A stretch of DNA of 64,000 nt from Aegilops tauschii subsp. strangulata (GCF_002575655.3 NC_053037.3:569572880-569636879), one strand, 5' to 3'. Positions 44,541-54,799 are shown, counted from the first letter of the stretch. A program made the numbers and translations. The notes: generated by a model not told the origin, from the letters alone.

Positions 44541-47113
44541 GGAGCCCATGTTTTCTTGACCGTCATGATTGAGAACTCCGACTCCCTCACGGTGCATGGG
44601 TGATTGATGTCCACATTCCTAACGCGACCGGCGGCATACAAATGTGAGCATGGGAGATGAAGCAACAATGGCCTCCCGCAAGTGCAATCACATTGTGTTA
44701 ACGACACCTTGAAAGCCCGACCTCCATGTTGCCGGCCATCGTTTGTGGTTCCTCCTGGCTCTTTCACTTCGTACTTCCACTCTTCGTTGTCATATAATAT
44801 AGCTTCTTCTGAGTCCGCCTTCCGTGATTGAAATACCAACCATTCATCAACTTTGGGTGGGAACTTGTACTTGTACTTCCGTGGGTTCTCACCCGTTATC
44901 TGTGCATCGGTTTCCATCGAGTACTTTACAAAGTACGCATTCATCTTGTCAAATGTGTATTGAACTATTGCCGTCACGGGTAATCCACGTGCACCTTTGA
45001 GCACCCTATTGAAGCATTCGGCCATATTGCTTGTCATTTGACCGTATCTCCGGCCATCTTCATCAAAAGCACGTGCCCACTTGTTCCGGTATTGAATGTG
45101 CCTATTGAGAAAATCTTGACCCCCGGGATCAAGTTTTTTGTGTGCGAGCAATTTGTTGTACAAAGTGGCGAAGCGCTTATCGGAGAAAGCGAGACAACAA
45201 TCTTGAAGATCATCGGCCAACTCCTTAAGGCCACATGCCCTATAGAAGTTCAAACAAAAGTGCCTCATGCACCATCGATGGTGCAACGGAGCATGCCCGG
45301 GAATGTCAATCTCCACGGCGTTAAGAATTCCTTGATTCCGTTCCGATATGACACAAATTTCCCTCTGAGCGGGTAGCACCTTCGTCCTCAAAAGATGCAG
45401 AAACCACTCCCAGTTGTCATTGTTTTCCACCTCAACCAAAGCAAATGCCAATGGCAACACCCGGTTATTGGCATCACTTGCTATCGCAACCAACAAGGTG
45501 CCCTTGTATTGTCCGGTCAAGAACGTGCCATCAATTGCGATGACCGGCCTACAATGTTCGAAAGCCCTCACACATTGCTCGAACGCCCAAAAAGCACGGC
45601 CAAATACTCTGACTTTCCTTCCTTCATGAACCGTTGTTTGGTGCCCATGAGGCTCAACCACATGAACCATGCCCGGGTTTGTCGCGGCCATGGCTAACAA
45701 CAACCTAGGGATTCGGTTGTATGCTTCCTCCCATGTACCATACAACATCTTAAATGCGGCTTGCTTCGCCTTCCATGCCTTGCCGTATTTCACCTTGTAA
45801 TGAAAGATGGCTTTCACAAGGTCAATGACATGTTGGACGCTCATTGTTGGAAGTGTGGATATTGAGTTGGAGAGTCTGTAAGCGATGAACTCGGACGTGA
45901 GTTGTTTGTGGTCTTCGGACACAATCTTGCCATCCACCCTTTTGCCTTGGCACATGTGAGTTGGCACACAACTCACTACATGCCAAGTTGGACCTCCTTT
46001 CCATGGTCTTGCACGCACAATCCACGGACAACCGCCATGGCGTCTTGCCACTCCTTGTTGGACCTCCTTTCCACGAGCTCTACCACCACCACGGCCTCTT
46101 GAAAGTCCAAGTTGGACCTCCTTTTCATCTTCACATGCACATGCAACCGTGTAGCGCACATTGACGTCCGAGTTCACCACCTTGTGTGGACGATAATGCG
46201 TAACCGAGTAGTTGTCGAGCCACATCTTCAAATCCAACAAGCTGTCGAACTTAGAACCTTTAGCAATCCGGTTCTTGTCGTCTACCAAATCACGGTGAGA
46301 GCTTGGCCTAACCCCAAGAGGTACACATTGGCCACCATCTACCACGACTTCATCCGCGAGACTAACATCCTTGAACAATGTAGTCCGATGATCCCGACCA
46401 AATACCTTCTCGAAAGCTTCGGCCTCCTTCACCGTGAACCCCTCCGCAGCATCAACTTGTTCATCGGGACCATCGTCATCCGAGTCCGATGCATATGCAC
46501 GGGAAAAAGGGATGGAATGGTCCATTGTCTCTTGCAAATGATATTTGTCGAGATCACCCACATTGTTGTCATGGAGATCAACTTCATTGTCATCGTCCGC
46601 ATACTCATCATTGTCCTCTTGCAAAGATTCATCTTGGTTGTTTGTATACGGGCCCAATGTTGGCCTCACTTCTTGGGTCAAAAGAGGTTCAACAATTTCA
46701 TCTCGCTTCAAGGGTGGGGGGATACTAGCAACCAAAGGGAAGGGGTTCCGGTTCAAGTCCAAACGCAAACTTGAATCAACCTTCTTCGTTGCAAATAACT
46801 CAAGAGCCTTGTCTAGTGATTCGGCCACCGTCTCCTTGTATGCAACCCAACGTTGCTCCGAGTTGACACGCATTGTCTTCCAACGGATGTGCATTCCAAA
46901 ACCAACATTATGCCTTCCCTCCAACTCAATGATATCACTAGGGTCCATCCAATTCAAATCTTTCCTAACTTGTTGCAAGAGCTCCGCATAGCTAGGACTA
47001 CTATCAAACACCATGTCAAGCTCATCCGGATCCGGTTCTTTATTGCCTTTCAAAAAGGTGTCTTTGTCCCCATGATGAACAAACACACATGTTCTTCCCA
47101 TCCCTATAAGCAT
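44507..47113 (-). CDS. MURA-like MULE transposase, 868 aa, uninterrupted
   Basis: In order: an N-terminal region (1-150); an acidic segment (160-225); a MuDR-type DNA-binding region (about 280-390, FDSLLDLKMWLDNYSV ... VVSCVPTHMC) interrupted by an Arg/Gly-rich insertion (about 329-368); and the MULE catalytic domain with D528 (IDGTFLTGQYKG), a C615-x2-H618 motif (RWCMRHF) and E699 (SNMAECFNRV). The C-terminal SWIM zinc finger is CDCTCG...LPCSH (about 808-824). At the second catalytic position, where the family has SDR, this copy has SER (E591). The ORF is unspliced and uninterrupted. The ATG at 47113 is the first in frame; a later start is possible. The last seven or so residues come from the repeat array, so the original stop may have been lost. 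Confidence 0.92.
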   Translation of the reverse strand: MLIGMGRTCVFVHHGDKDTFLKGNKEPDPDELDMVFDSSPSYAELLQQVRKDLNWMDPSDIIELEGRHNVGFGMHIRWKTMRVNSEQRWVAYKETVAESLDKALELFATKKVDSSLRLDLNRNPFPLVASIPPPLKRDEIVEPLLTQEVRPTLGPYTNNQDESLQEDNDEYADDDNEVDLHDNNVGDLDKYHLQETMDHSIPFSRAYASDSDDDGPDEQVDAAEGFTVKEAEAFEKVFGRDHRTTLFKDVSLADEVVVDGGQCVPLGVRPSSHRDLVDDKNRIAKGSKFDSLLDLKMWLDNYSVTHYRPHKVVNSDVNVRYTVACACEDEKEVQLGLSRGRGGGRARGKEVQQGVARRHGGCPWIVRARPWKGGPTWHVVSCVPTHMCQGKRVDGKIVSEDHKQLTSEFIAYRLSNSISTLPTMSVQHVIDLVKAIFHYKVKYGKAWKAKQAAFKMLYGTWEEAYNRIPRLLLAMAATNPGMVHVVEPHGHQTTVHEGRKVRVFGRAFWAFEQCVRAFEHCRPVIAIDGTFLTGQYKGTLLVAIASDANNRVLPLAFALVEVENNDNWEWFLHLLRTKVLPAQREICVISERNQGILNAVEIDIPGHAPLHHRWCMRHFCLNFYRACGLKELADDLQDCCLAFSDKRFATLYNKLLAHKKLDPGGQDFLNRHIQYRNKWARAFDEDGRRYGQMTSNMAECFNRVLKGARGLPVTAIVQYTFDKMNAYFVKYSMETDAQITGENPRKYKYKFPPKVDEWLVFQSRKADSEEAILYDNEEWKYEVKEPGGTTNDGRQHGGRAFKVSLTQCDCTCGRPLLLHLPCSHLYAAGRVRNVDINHPCTVRESEFSIMTVKKTWAPRFQARRCTGL
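45985..46135 (-). repeat. Repeated 16-bp units inside the transposase gene
   Basis: On the coding strand GGAAAGGAGGTCCAAC occurs near 46003 and 46075, with a close variant (GAAAAGGAGGTCCAAC) near 46128. Two are read as KEVQ and one as KGGPT, that is, in a different frame. Together they encode the Arg/Gly-rich insertion in the DNA-binding region. Confidence 0.85.
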
Positions 47114-47198
47114 TCAAAGAACACAAGGTAACATTGCTTCCATGAGTACTAATCCATGGATTAACACGGAATACAAACCCTAATATATATATGAAACA

Positions 47199-47275
47199 AC
47201 AACCCTAACCCTAACCATAACCCTAACCCTAACCATAACCCTAGCCCTAAACCTAACCCTAGCACCAACATAAAA
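47199..47275. repeat. CCCTAA-type repeat in the transposase leader
   Basis: A run of CCCTAACCCTAACCATAACC-like units, 6-mers with variants. Plant telomeres use the 7-mer CCCTAAA, so this is only telomere-like. It lies about 85-160 bp upstream of the transposase ATG. Confidence 0.85.
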
Positions 47276-47587
47276 ACACCCATAAGAATAACCCTAGCAT
47301 ACTAACAAAGCCTAATCATAGAAATTGGCTAACAAACATCTCACATCTCCATGCATATCTCTAGATCCAAACAAAACTAGGGTTTCCCCAAACTAGCAAC
47401 AAATGAGCAATGGGAGAACTTTACTTGGATCAAAACAAGGGGATCGGAGATTATTACCTTGAGGGAGGGTTTGACTTCGAAATCCACGGACAAATTCTTC
47501 AAATTTGCAAGATTTGGAAGAAGATTTGAGAGGGGGACAGAGTGGGAGAGGGGGCAAAGCTCGGGGAGAGAGTGAGAGAGTGTGTGG

Positions 47588-47618
47588 TGGGGGGGGGGGG
47601 GGGTGGGGGAGGGGGGCC
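47588..47618. repeat. Poly-G tract in the MULE
   Basis: An unbroken G run of about 15-17 with following G-rich sequence. It faces a C-rich segment at about 40443-40462 near the other end of the element. The length may be unreliable in an assembly. Confidence 0.8.
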
Positions 47619-47653
47619 CAGCCAAGTGGCTGGATAAGTCACAGTGCAGCGCC

Positions 47654-47989
47654 TTTAACTATTTATATTCCTTTTCTTATTTAGTATTTGGGTTGGTAAG
47701 TTAAACTAGATAGCTATATGAGTGAAACAAAACAGCTTAAAAATTTGTTGTAAAAAGAAAAAATCTCATTTCCTACGTACAAGAAAAAAGTGGAAGTAAA
47801 CATAAGCAGTGTAAACTCTTTATCCCAAGGTTGATATTTTTTAATTAGTCATCATATCTTGAAGCGGCCAAGAATAAAGGATTCACGATATGGAATTCCA
47901 TTACTAGAATACTCCTAGTTATTACTATAACTTAATAATCCATAAGAAGAATCCACCAAAAGTTAGTGAAGGGTTAGGAACACTAAAGT
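47654..47989. mobile_element. 336-bp insertion in the right MULE TIR
   Basis: The right TIR is interrupted. GTGCAGCGCC precedes (47644-47653) and follows (47990-47999) an AT-rich segment that has no counterpart in the left arm, and TIR homology (GTCACARTGCAGCGCC) resumes on its inner side. The 10-bp direct repeat looks like an insertion duplication, although the host sequence is itself repetitive. The ends show no clear inverted repeat; family unknown. Confidence 0.6.
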
Positions 47990-48243
47990 GTGCAGCGCCT
48001 AGCCGCTAGGCGCTGCACATTACATGTGCGGCACCTAGTTCGGAGGCGTTGCACGGCTGGGTGCGGGCCCATGGGCTGCCACGGTGGACAGAGGTGCAAC
48101 GCCCCAGAGCTAGGCGCTGCACCGTAGGGTGTGGCACCGGCGTGGCGGGCGCTACACAAAAGGGTCAGGGGTGTGAAATAGTTTCGCACCCAGTTCATTC
48201 TGTGAATTGATTTCGTCCCGAGGTCAAAATTGTCAAATTTGCC
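47990..48243 (-). repeat. Right terminal inverted repeat of the MULE
   Basis: Inverse of 40159-40411, ending ...TTTGCC at 48243 followed by the duplicated CTATTAGAC. Confidence 0.95.
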
Positions 48244-48252
48244 CTATTAGAC

Positions 48253-49276
48253 CTGTTAAGGTGTACGAGAAGAACGCCCAACCAGTTATGCCACGTGGCG
48301 CATGTGATTGGTCGCAACGAGAAAGTTTTTTATTTTTTTGGATATTATATTTTGGAATACGGTAGTGAGATTTGTTTCCCTTTTTCTTTTTGAGAAATTT
48401 TTCTAAGTTTTTTCATTTTCTTTTTGAGATGGATGTGATGTTCACGTAATACGAGAAAGTTTTTTTAATATTGAGATGAAGGTCGCTTTTTTTTTCTTTA
48501 AGATGGAGAAACACGCGCTTAGCTTCCTCACAAGTGGCCCGTAATGGCAGGCCCTAACCACTAGTAGACATCAAAGGGCGTGGGCTATAGTTGTTAATCC
48601 TAGGGCAGGTAGGCATAAGGTTGCTCGTTTGAACCCCAAAGGAAATGAACCCATTCTTCATTTTGCTTTTCTCTTTGTACCATTCACTTATAGGTGGGAC
48701 CCAACGGTCGTAAAGATACATATTATGTAAGCCGCTGCGTACCTGGCGCCTCGTTGGCACTCCAGGCATGCGAATAGAAATAGAATGCTACGGCAACACA
48801 GTTAACGTCTCTAGACGATGAATGCATTTTATTACACGCGAAAGTTAAGTCCGTGCGCCACTTTTCTGTAAGCCACAACGGTAGACACCGAAATGATCAT
48901 CCATGTCAATTTCAAGCAACAATGGTGCATTAACTCTTGCTATTTCTCTTCCAGATGAGAATTAGCAAATCCGTCTATTTTAACAAGAATTTGTTCAGCA
49001 ATACGTAATGTATAGGATACAAAATTGATGACACGTGCCAAAAATTTTCATGTTTACCAATTTTGCATTAGGTAATTAATTAGTTATAATAAGGGTTTGT
49101 TTAGGGCACATTTAGATGTGCTTTAGTTATGCGAGTACCCATCTAAGTGACTCAATTAAATTAGAAAGAAAAAACCAAAGAAAATATTAGCATGAATCTT
49201 AACATAAAATCAATGACAAAAAAATTAGATGTGCAATATTTAGAGCTCAGATAAATGTAGATTTGCATTAGTAAAA
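48253..49276. other. Intergenic, no gene
   Basis: A segment at about 48555-48720 (AAGGGCGTGGGCTATAG ... TTGCTCGTTTGAACCCC ... AATGAACCCATTCTTCATTT) has the look of a tRNA-derived repeat with a weak B box; it is not a tRNA gene. The rest is AT-rich and unassigned. Confidence 0.4.
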
Positions 49277-50059
49277 GGGTTTGTCTAGATCTCAGTCGAC
49301 TTAGACTTTGCGAAGTCTAGGTCGACTGACATCATATATAAATTGATCGCAGGTTTAACTCCGTTCGCATGCCTGGAGTCAGTTTCCTGTTTGTTTTGTG
49401 TTGGCCTGCGTTGGCCTTTGTTGGCTCACCACGTGGGCTGCTATTGGCCTGTATTGACATTGTTCATTTGTTGTTCCTGTGTTTTTTTTGTTTTTTTATT
49501 TGTGCGTTTTACTGGAATTGCTAGAATATTGTCCCGTTGGTGTATTGCTACACAGCACAATGTAGCTCTTATTTTTTTACGCTAGCATTGCTAATGCTCT
49601 GTTCCTTCTTTTTGTGTCATTTTGTTTCTCTTTAATCTTTTTTTTACAATTTTTTTTGTATTTTTAAATGATAAAGAAATATTTAATGCAACAAATACAA
49701 AAATTAAAAACAAACAAAATATAAAGAAGAAGACAATTTAATTGTCTGTGACCAACGAAAAACTATATGCGGCCGACAAGTGTGCAAATGGGTATCAAAA
49801 TTATTTTGGAACGGGAAAAAGTAATTTGCATGCGAATGACATGTAATTGTATGCGACATGTAATTGTGTCCGATCGAGGACATGCAATTGCATGCGGTTG
49901 ACATGTGTGCAACTGGGTAGACGGACAAGCAACTCATGTGGCCGAAGTGTGTGCCACCTGATGGCAAATATTTAAGAAAGAAAAACAATTAAGTTTGCTA
50001 GCAAATATTTAAAATACCAATTTGAATCTTCCCTCATCCCTCACAAAACAATAAAGAGT

Positions 50060-51650
50060 TGCACTCTCTTTGAAGACATGCAATTATAGTCGGGCGACGC
50101 TTGCACTTGTGTGCATAGTAGCAACTGCAATTGCCTTCCTTCACCTGGACAGAACATTATTGAGTTGGAGTTGCAATCAGAAGATGCGCATGCCATTGCG
50201 TAACTATTGGAAGACATGCAATTGCAGTCGGGGCGAAGCTTGCAGTTGCGTGCCTACTAGCAAACTCCCTTCACAACAACATTAAAAATGTGTCTGAGGA
50301 TCTAGACAAGTAAATCTTCTCTCCTTTAATATGTTCCTTTTCTTTAGAAAATGAGCTCCGTTGTCAGAATCAGACACAAAAAAAAAATCTTCATCCTTGG
50401 AAAAACAAAAAAAAGGAAAAAAATGTGTATGATTTCAAAAAATAAGAAAAAAAACATAAACTGGTTGTGAGATCGGGTGTTTGATTTGTGTTTGCGGGCA
50501 TTGCAGAAAACGGGGGTGTTATGGTGCTCTTGTGACACATAGCAAGGGTATAGTAGGGGATTCACGGGAGAGCTGCCCCCCTTCCGACCAAGCAAAAAAG
50601 TCTAGTTGCGAAAAATGTTTGTAAAAATACATGTAGTTATAGTCCAGGGGACAGCACTTGCAATTTCATGACTAGTTGCCCCCCTCTCTCTTGTTGTCGC
50701 CCCTCCGACAAAACAAAGGCGCCTAGTTGCAACTAAGTTAGAAGACACTAAGTTACGACCATGCTAGAAGACATGCGGTTGCATGAGTATAGTCGGACAT
50801 GCAGCTGGACACCTCTCTCTCGTTGCCGCCTCCTCTGACAAAACAAGCCCCCCTAGTTGCGACCAAGTTAGAAGACATGCAGTTGTGTGCCCGTTGTGGG
50901 ACATGCAACTGGCCCCATCTCTCTCGATGGCGTCCCCTCCGACAAAACAAGGGTCCGCCCCAGTTGCGACCATGGTCGAAGACATGCAGTTGCGTGCCTA
51001 GTGTGGGACATGCAACTGATACCTCTCCCCGTACAACAAAAAATGGAAGTTGAGTTGCAACCAAGTTATAAGACATGCAGTTGCGACCAAATTAGAAGAC
51101 ATGTAGTTTGCGTGCCTGTTGTGTGACATGCAACTGGCGCCCCTCCCCATACAACAAAAATGGAAGTCGAGTTGCAACCAAGTTATAAGACATGCATTTG
51201 CCACCAAGTTAGAAAGATATGCAGTTACGTGCCTAGTGTGGGACATGCAACTGGGCCCCATCTCTCTCAACGCCGCCCCCTCCAAGAAAACAAATGTCCT
51301 CCCAGTTGCGACCAAGTTAGAAGACATGGAGTTGTGTACCCATTGTGGGACATGCAACTGGCGCTTCTCCCTGCATAGCAAAAATGGAAGTCGAGTTGTA
51401 ACGAAGTTATAAGACATGCAGTTGCGATCATGTTAGAAGACATGCAGTTACGCGCCTAGTGTGAGACATGCAACTGAGCCCCATCTCTCTGGACGTAGCC
51501 CCCTCCGAGAAAACAAAGGCCACCCTAGTTCATACCAAGTTAGAACACATGTAGTTGCATGCCCATTGTAGGACATGCAACTGGCGCCTCTCCCCGCACA
51601 ACAAAACTGGAAGTCGAGTTGCAACCAAGTAAAACCAAGAAAAGGGCTAT
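50060..51650. repeat. Array of AGACATGCAGTTGC / GCAACTGCATGTC repeats
   Basis: AGACATGCAGTTGCGTGCCT and, shortly after each, its partner GGGACATGCAACTGG recur many times. Between them lie GTTGCGACCAAGTTAGAAGA and CCCCGTACAACAAAAATGGA blocks in varying order (spacing roughly 100-190 bp). Adjacent CAGTTGC and GCAACTG make each unit a potential stem. The overlapping ORFs on both strands (for example 50753-51076 and 50998-51417) follow from the repeat and are not genes. Confidence 0.85.
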
Positions 51651-53604
51651 ACAACTCCTAGTTATGGCCCAGTAATACATATGAGGGGATTTGAGTTCGG
51701 AGATAATCCTCAAAAACATGGATATGATTTCGCGAAAGTAATGTTTCAGCAAAATCATATTCTTCGACCTACTAATGTCGACTAGAATAAAACAAAACAA
51801 GTGAAATGAATCACTCCTGCTGATGGCTTCACTAATATGTACGAGGGGATATGAGAGAAGCACTTCTTGAGACACCAAAAAAAATCCCAGTAAAGAACAG
51901 TATAAATGATAGCACTCACCAGATTAAAAAATGAAAAAAATGTGTCCAAAAAAAGATAACCAGCAGAGGTTTATTTCCTAAAAAACAAAAAAGAATGTCA
52001 ACTTAGCAAAAACCCTAAACACACATCTGTCTTGTCACCTACACATGAATAGAGGGTGTAAAAAAATGCAATATACTCTGTGTACAGAGGATGTACAGAG
52101 GGGGTGTGAAAATTTCTCTATAAGTACGCACAAGCATAAAAAATGTGTTGATAAAATACAACTTCCAGTACAATCCAATGGAGAAACACACTTCATCTTC
52201 AGTCTCTTAGCCTACTAAAATAAATTTAGTACTGGTAGTTGTAAAACAATCTTTACTGGAAAGAACCTCAAAATAAAAAGCAAAAAAAAAACAAAAAATA
52301 AATAAATCAGAATGACACTTGACGGTGGCACATAAAAACAGAGCTTTATTTATCGAGGTAAGTGAATGTACCTACAAGCAACGAAACCAGTTTCATCGTC
52401 AAAAAATCCACCACACCAACATTACCGATAGACACAAGTGAGTGAGAGACATGTAGTTGTAAACTAGAAGGCAATATTTTCAAATAAACATAAAAATAGC
52501 AACTTTTTAATAAATAATTTAAAACAAAAGGTAGGAAGAATGGCCATTAGCCTGAAAAATATTTGTAAAGACCACAAAAAAAGTCACATAATCAGCCGAT
52601 TTTGCAAAATGAACACGCCCAAAGTTGCTTGTTCCATTGGATCTCGACTTCCAGGTCGGGAAAGAAGAAATTTCAGAAACACAAAGAAATAACTTTTTTG
52701 TAAAATGACACATATCAGGCATGTTTCTTATCTCATGTTCGCACACACTACCTCATCGTAGTTGCAAACACATTGTACTCCTTGCAGTTGCCCGTGAGTT
52801 TGGATGCAGGCAGTTGTGTAGACATTCTACCCCCTTGTAGTTGCACGTGGTTCCCATAAATACAATTGTGCGTATGGGACACGTGATCTTTTTAGTGGTA
52901 AAAATACAAAGAAAAAGCAATTGTTTCTCTATCAACCTGACATAGAAAAGAATAAGACATATAAACATGACTAAAATATTTTTTGGCAATACATAAATGA
53001 GAAAAGCAAAAACTATAAAAAGAAATAGGCAATATAATAAACAAAAAAATCATGTAGAAAAGACATCAACAAAGTTAGAGTAAAAATAGCTCAAGCGTGC
53101 CAAAATGTTTGTTTTACAATTTTTTAGATGGTCCATATTTCAATAAAAATAAAAAATATAAATATAATAAATGTAAAAATAGCTTAATAAAAATGATAAA
53201 TACATACACTAAAATAGAAAAGAAAATAAATAAATAAATAAGAAGGATAAAAGTAGACGTGAATACACAAACTGAGCTGCCCTAGTGAGCTTCTTACTGT
53301 GCACACTTACCCAACAAAAAAATAAAGAAAAATACAATGTATTCACATGGAAGACCTATGAGAAAATAAAAAAGAAAAAAGAAAAAAAATATAAAGAACT
53401 GCAAGCGACAACCCATGGGCCAGATAGGAAAGCAATGCAGCGGCAGAAGGTCTAGTGCCTGCTGGGACAAAGCCCAATACGTTTTGGACAAGAAATACAT
53501 GAGCGCAACAGAACACGGATCGATCAAAGCAAAAGCAAATCGTACAGCTAATCTCGTCGACTGAGACTTCACTAAATCTCAGTCGACTGAGATATAGCAA
53601 ACCC
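51651..53604. other. AT-rich interior of the 49-53 kb element
   Basis: No gene or sub-element recognised. It contains A-rich simple runs and a few more GCAGTTGC / GTAGTTGCA motifs near 52760-52860. Confidence 0.45.
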
Positions 53605-53608
53605 CTTA

Positions 53609-53800
53609 GGCTGGTCATAGTGGGAAGTAATTTATACTAGTGTCATGCATATGACACTAGTCTAAGTTACTATCTTCATAGTGCAAAATAATATAATAGT
53701 AGTGCTATAGAGGACTTCATTTATTAGTTTGTAGACCCATCTTGTTTTAAGAAGCGCTATATTATAGTGTGATAGAGTAAAACTGTTTATAGTAATTCGT
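53609..53800. mobile_element. Truncated PIF/Harbinger-like (Tourist) MITE
   Basis: GGCTGGTCATAGTGGGAAGT preceded by TTA, followed by a perfect palindrome (ACTAGTGTCAT / ATGACACTAGT, 53636-53661) and CTAAGTTACTATCTTCATAG, the usual layout of a common grass MITE. The right terminus is not found, so the right boundary is approximate and the element is probably truncated. Confidence 0.6.
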
Positions 53801-53951
53801 GGTCAAAGTTTTTGTTACGGAAATCGTTGGTCAAAGTTATTGCAACAGCCAAATATATTTTTACATTGTGAGCGACTTTGATTGGCCAAATATATATAGT
53901 TTTGGGTCACAACTCACCACACACGCAACAATGTTCTGTACAATTTTGGTG

Positions 53952-54660
53952 TTATTTCTTGTGCATTGACTTGGCAAGGAGCACGAAGCGGTCCTTCATA
54001 GCCGCGTAGTAGGCGACCATCTCGTCCCTGCTCGGCAAGCACTTCTTCACGACCTCGTCGGAGGCATACTCCCCGCGCCACCGGCACAAGGCAGGGTAAT
54101 CCTCCTCGCGGATCATGCTAGTTTCCACGCCGGCGACCTCCTCCAGCACCGAGAGCCAGGCGAGCCCGCTGGCGGCGACGTCGAGCAGCCCTATGGAGTC
54201 GCCTCCGAAGAACCGCCTCCCCTCCAGTTGCGCCTCCATGAGCGCCAGGTTCTCCTTGGCCTCCTCCACGAACCCACTCCGTGCCTCGCCCTCCGGCGTC
54301 CACAGCGCCTTGAAGAGCGTCCTCGAGCACCTGTCGGCGGCGAACTGCGCCCAGAAGCGGGCGGCGGCGCGGGCGAGCGGGTCGACAGGCAGTAGCGGCG
54401 GGCCCTCGAAGGCCTCGTCCACGTACTTGACGATGACGAGCGACTCGGCGACGGTGCGGACGTCGTCGTCTGCGCCGTGGAGGAGCAACGGCACCTTCTT
54501 GTGGACGGGGTTGTGCCGGAGCAGCAGCTCGGTCTTGCTGCCGAGGTCCTCCTGGATGAACTCGTAGGGGCACCCCCTTCAGCCCTAGCGCCGCCTCCGC
54601 GCGGTGCGTGAACGGGCTCCCGAAGGAGCCCAGCAGCCTCACCGGCGCCGGCTCGCTCAT
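53952..54660 (-). pseudogene. Tau-class glutathione S-transferase with a one-base frameshift
   Basis: The ATG at 54660 opens MSEPAPVRLLGSFGSPFTHR with the tau catalytic serine (S15 in GSPF). The frame breaks at about codon 35, where a G run (54567-54570 on the plus strand) has one base too many; the downstream frame then reads on through KVPLLLHG, ESLVIVKYVDEAF (glutathione-binding Glu-Ser) and the C-terminal helical domain (KENLALMEAQLEG, FGGDSIGLLDVAASG) to a stop at 53952. Without the extra base it would be 235 codons, normal for the class. No intron interrupts the coding region. Either a recent pseudogene or a sequencing/assembly error in the homopolymer. Confidence 0.88.
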
Positions 54661-54799
54661 CTTTTCTCCTCTCGTTTCTACAGCGAGCTCACAAGTCACA
54701 ACACGGCTGAAATAATGGCTGGTGTGGTGCCTATCATATGAGTGCACATGGCATAATATATGTTGGATTTCTGGCTTGTCAAACACTCAATTTTCTACC

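Larger units (their letters stand above)
40159..48243. mobile_element. Complete Mutator-like element (MULE) with two genes
   Basis: The ends are GGCAAATTTGACAATTTTGA at 40159 and its inverse at 48243; the terminal inverted repeats extend about 253 bp (40159-40411 and 47990-48243). CTATTAGAC occurs directly before (40150-40158) and after (48244-48252): a perfect 9-bp duplication, diagnostic for Mutator. The element encodes an uninterrupted MURA-like transposase on the minus strand (44507-47113) and an eight-exon plant-mobile-domain gene on the plus strand (40989-43646), convergent. GTGCAGCGCCTAGC and its inverse are scattered through the TIRs and a central array. Intact TSD and TIRs and two open genes suggest a fairly recent insertion. 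Confidence 0.97.
49277..53605. mobile_element. Non-coding terminal-inverted-repeat element, Mutator-like
   Basis: The left end (GGGTTTGTCTAGATCTCAGT, then CGACTTAGACTTTGCGAAGT) matches the inverse of the right end (GGGGTTTGCTATATCTCAGT, then CGACTGAGATTTAGTGAAGT) over at least 50 bp. A clean flanking duplication is not visible; TTAG occurs at both sides, but the right flank is confounded by a MITE starting at 53609. The interior has no transposase reading, is AT-rich and holds a palindromic repeat array. The long TIRs suggest Mutator; the superfamily is not proven. Confidence 0.65.

Noticed and set aside
45038..47131. Several plus-strand ORFs of 60-220 codons
   Set aside because: They overlap the continuous 868-codon MULE transposase on the other strand, which carries the family motifs.
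47199..47275. Interstitial telomere
   Set aside because: Unit is CCCTAA with variants, not the plant CCCTAAA, and it is short and inside a MULE.
50060..51650. Regularly recurring short repeats, considered as a CRISPR-like array
   Set aside because: Plant nuclear context, variable spacing, repeats in both orientations and no cas genes.
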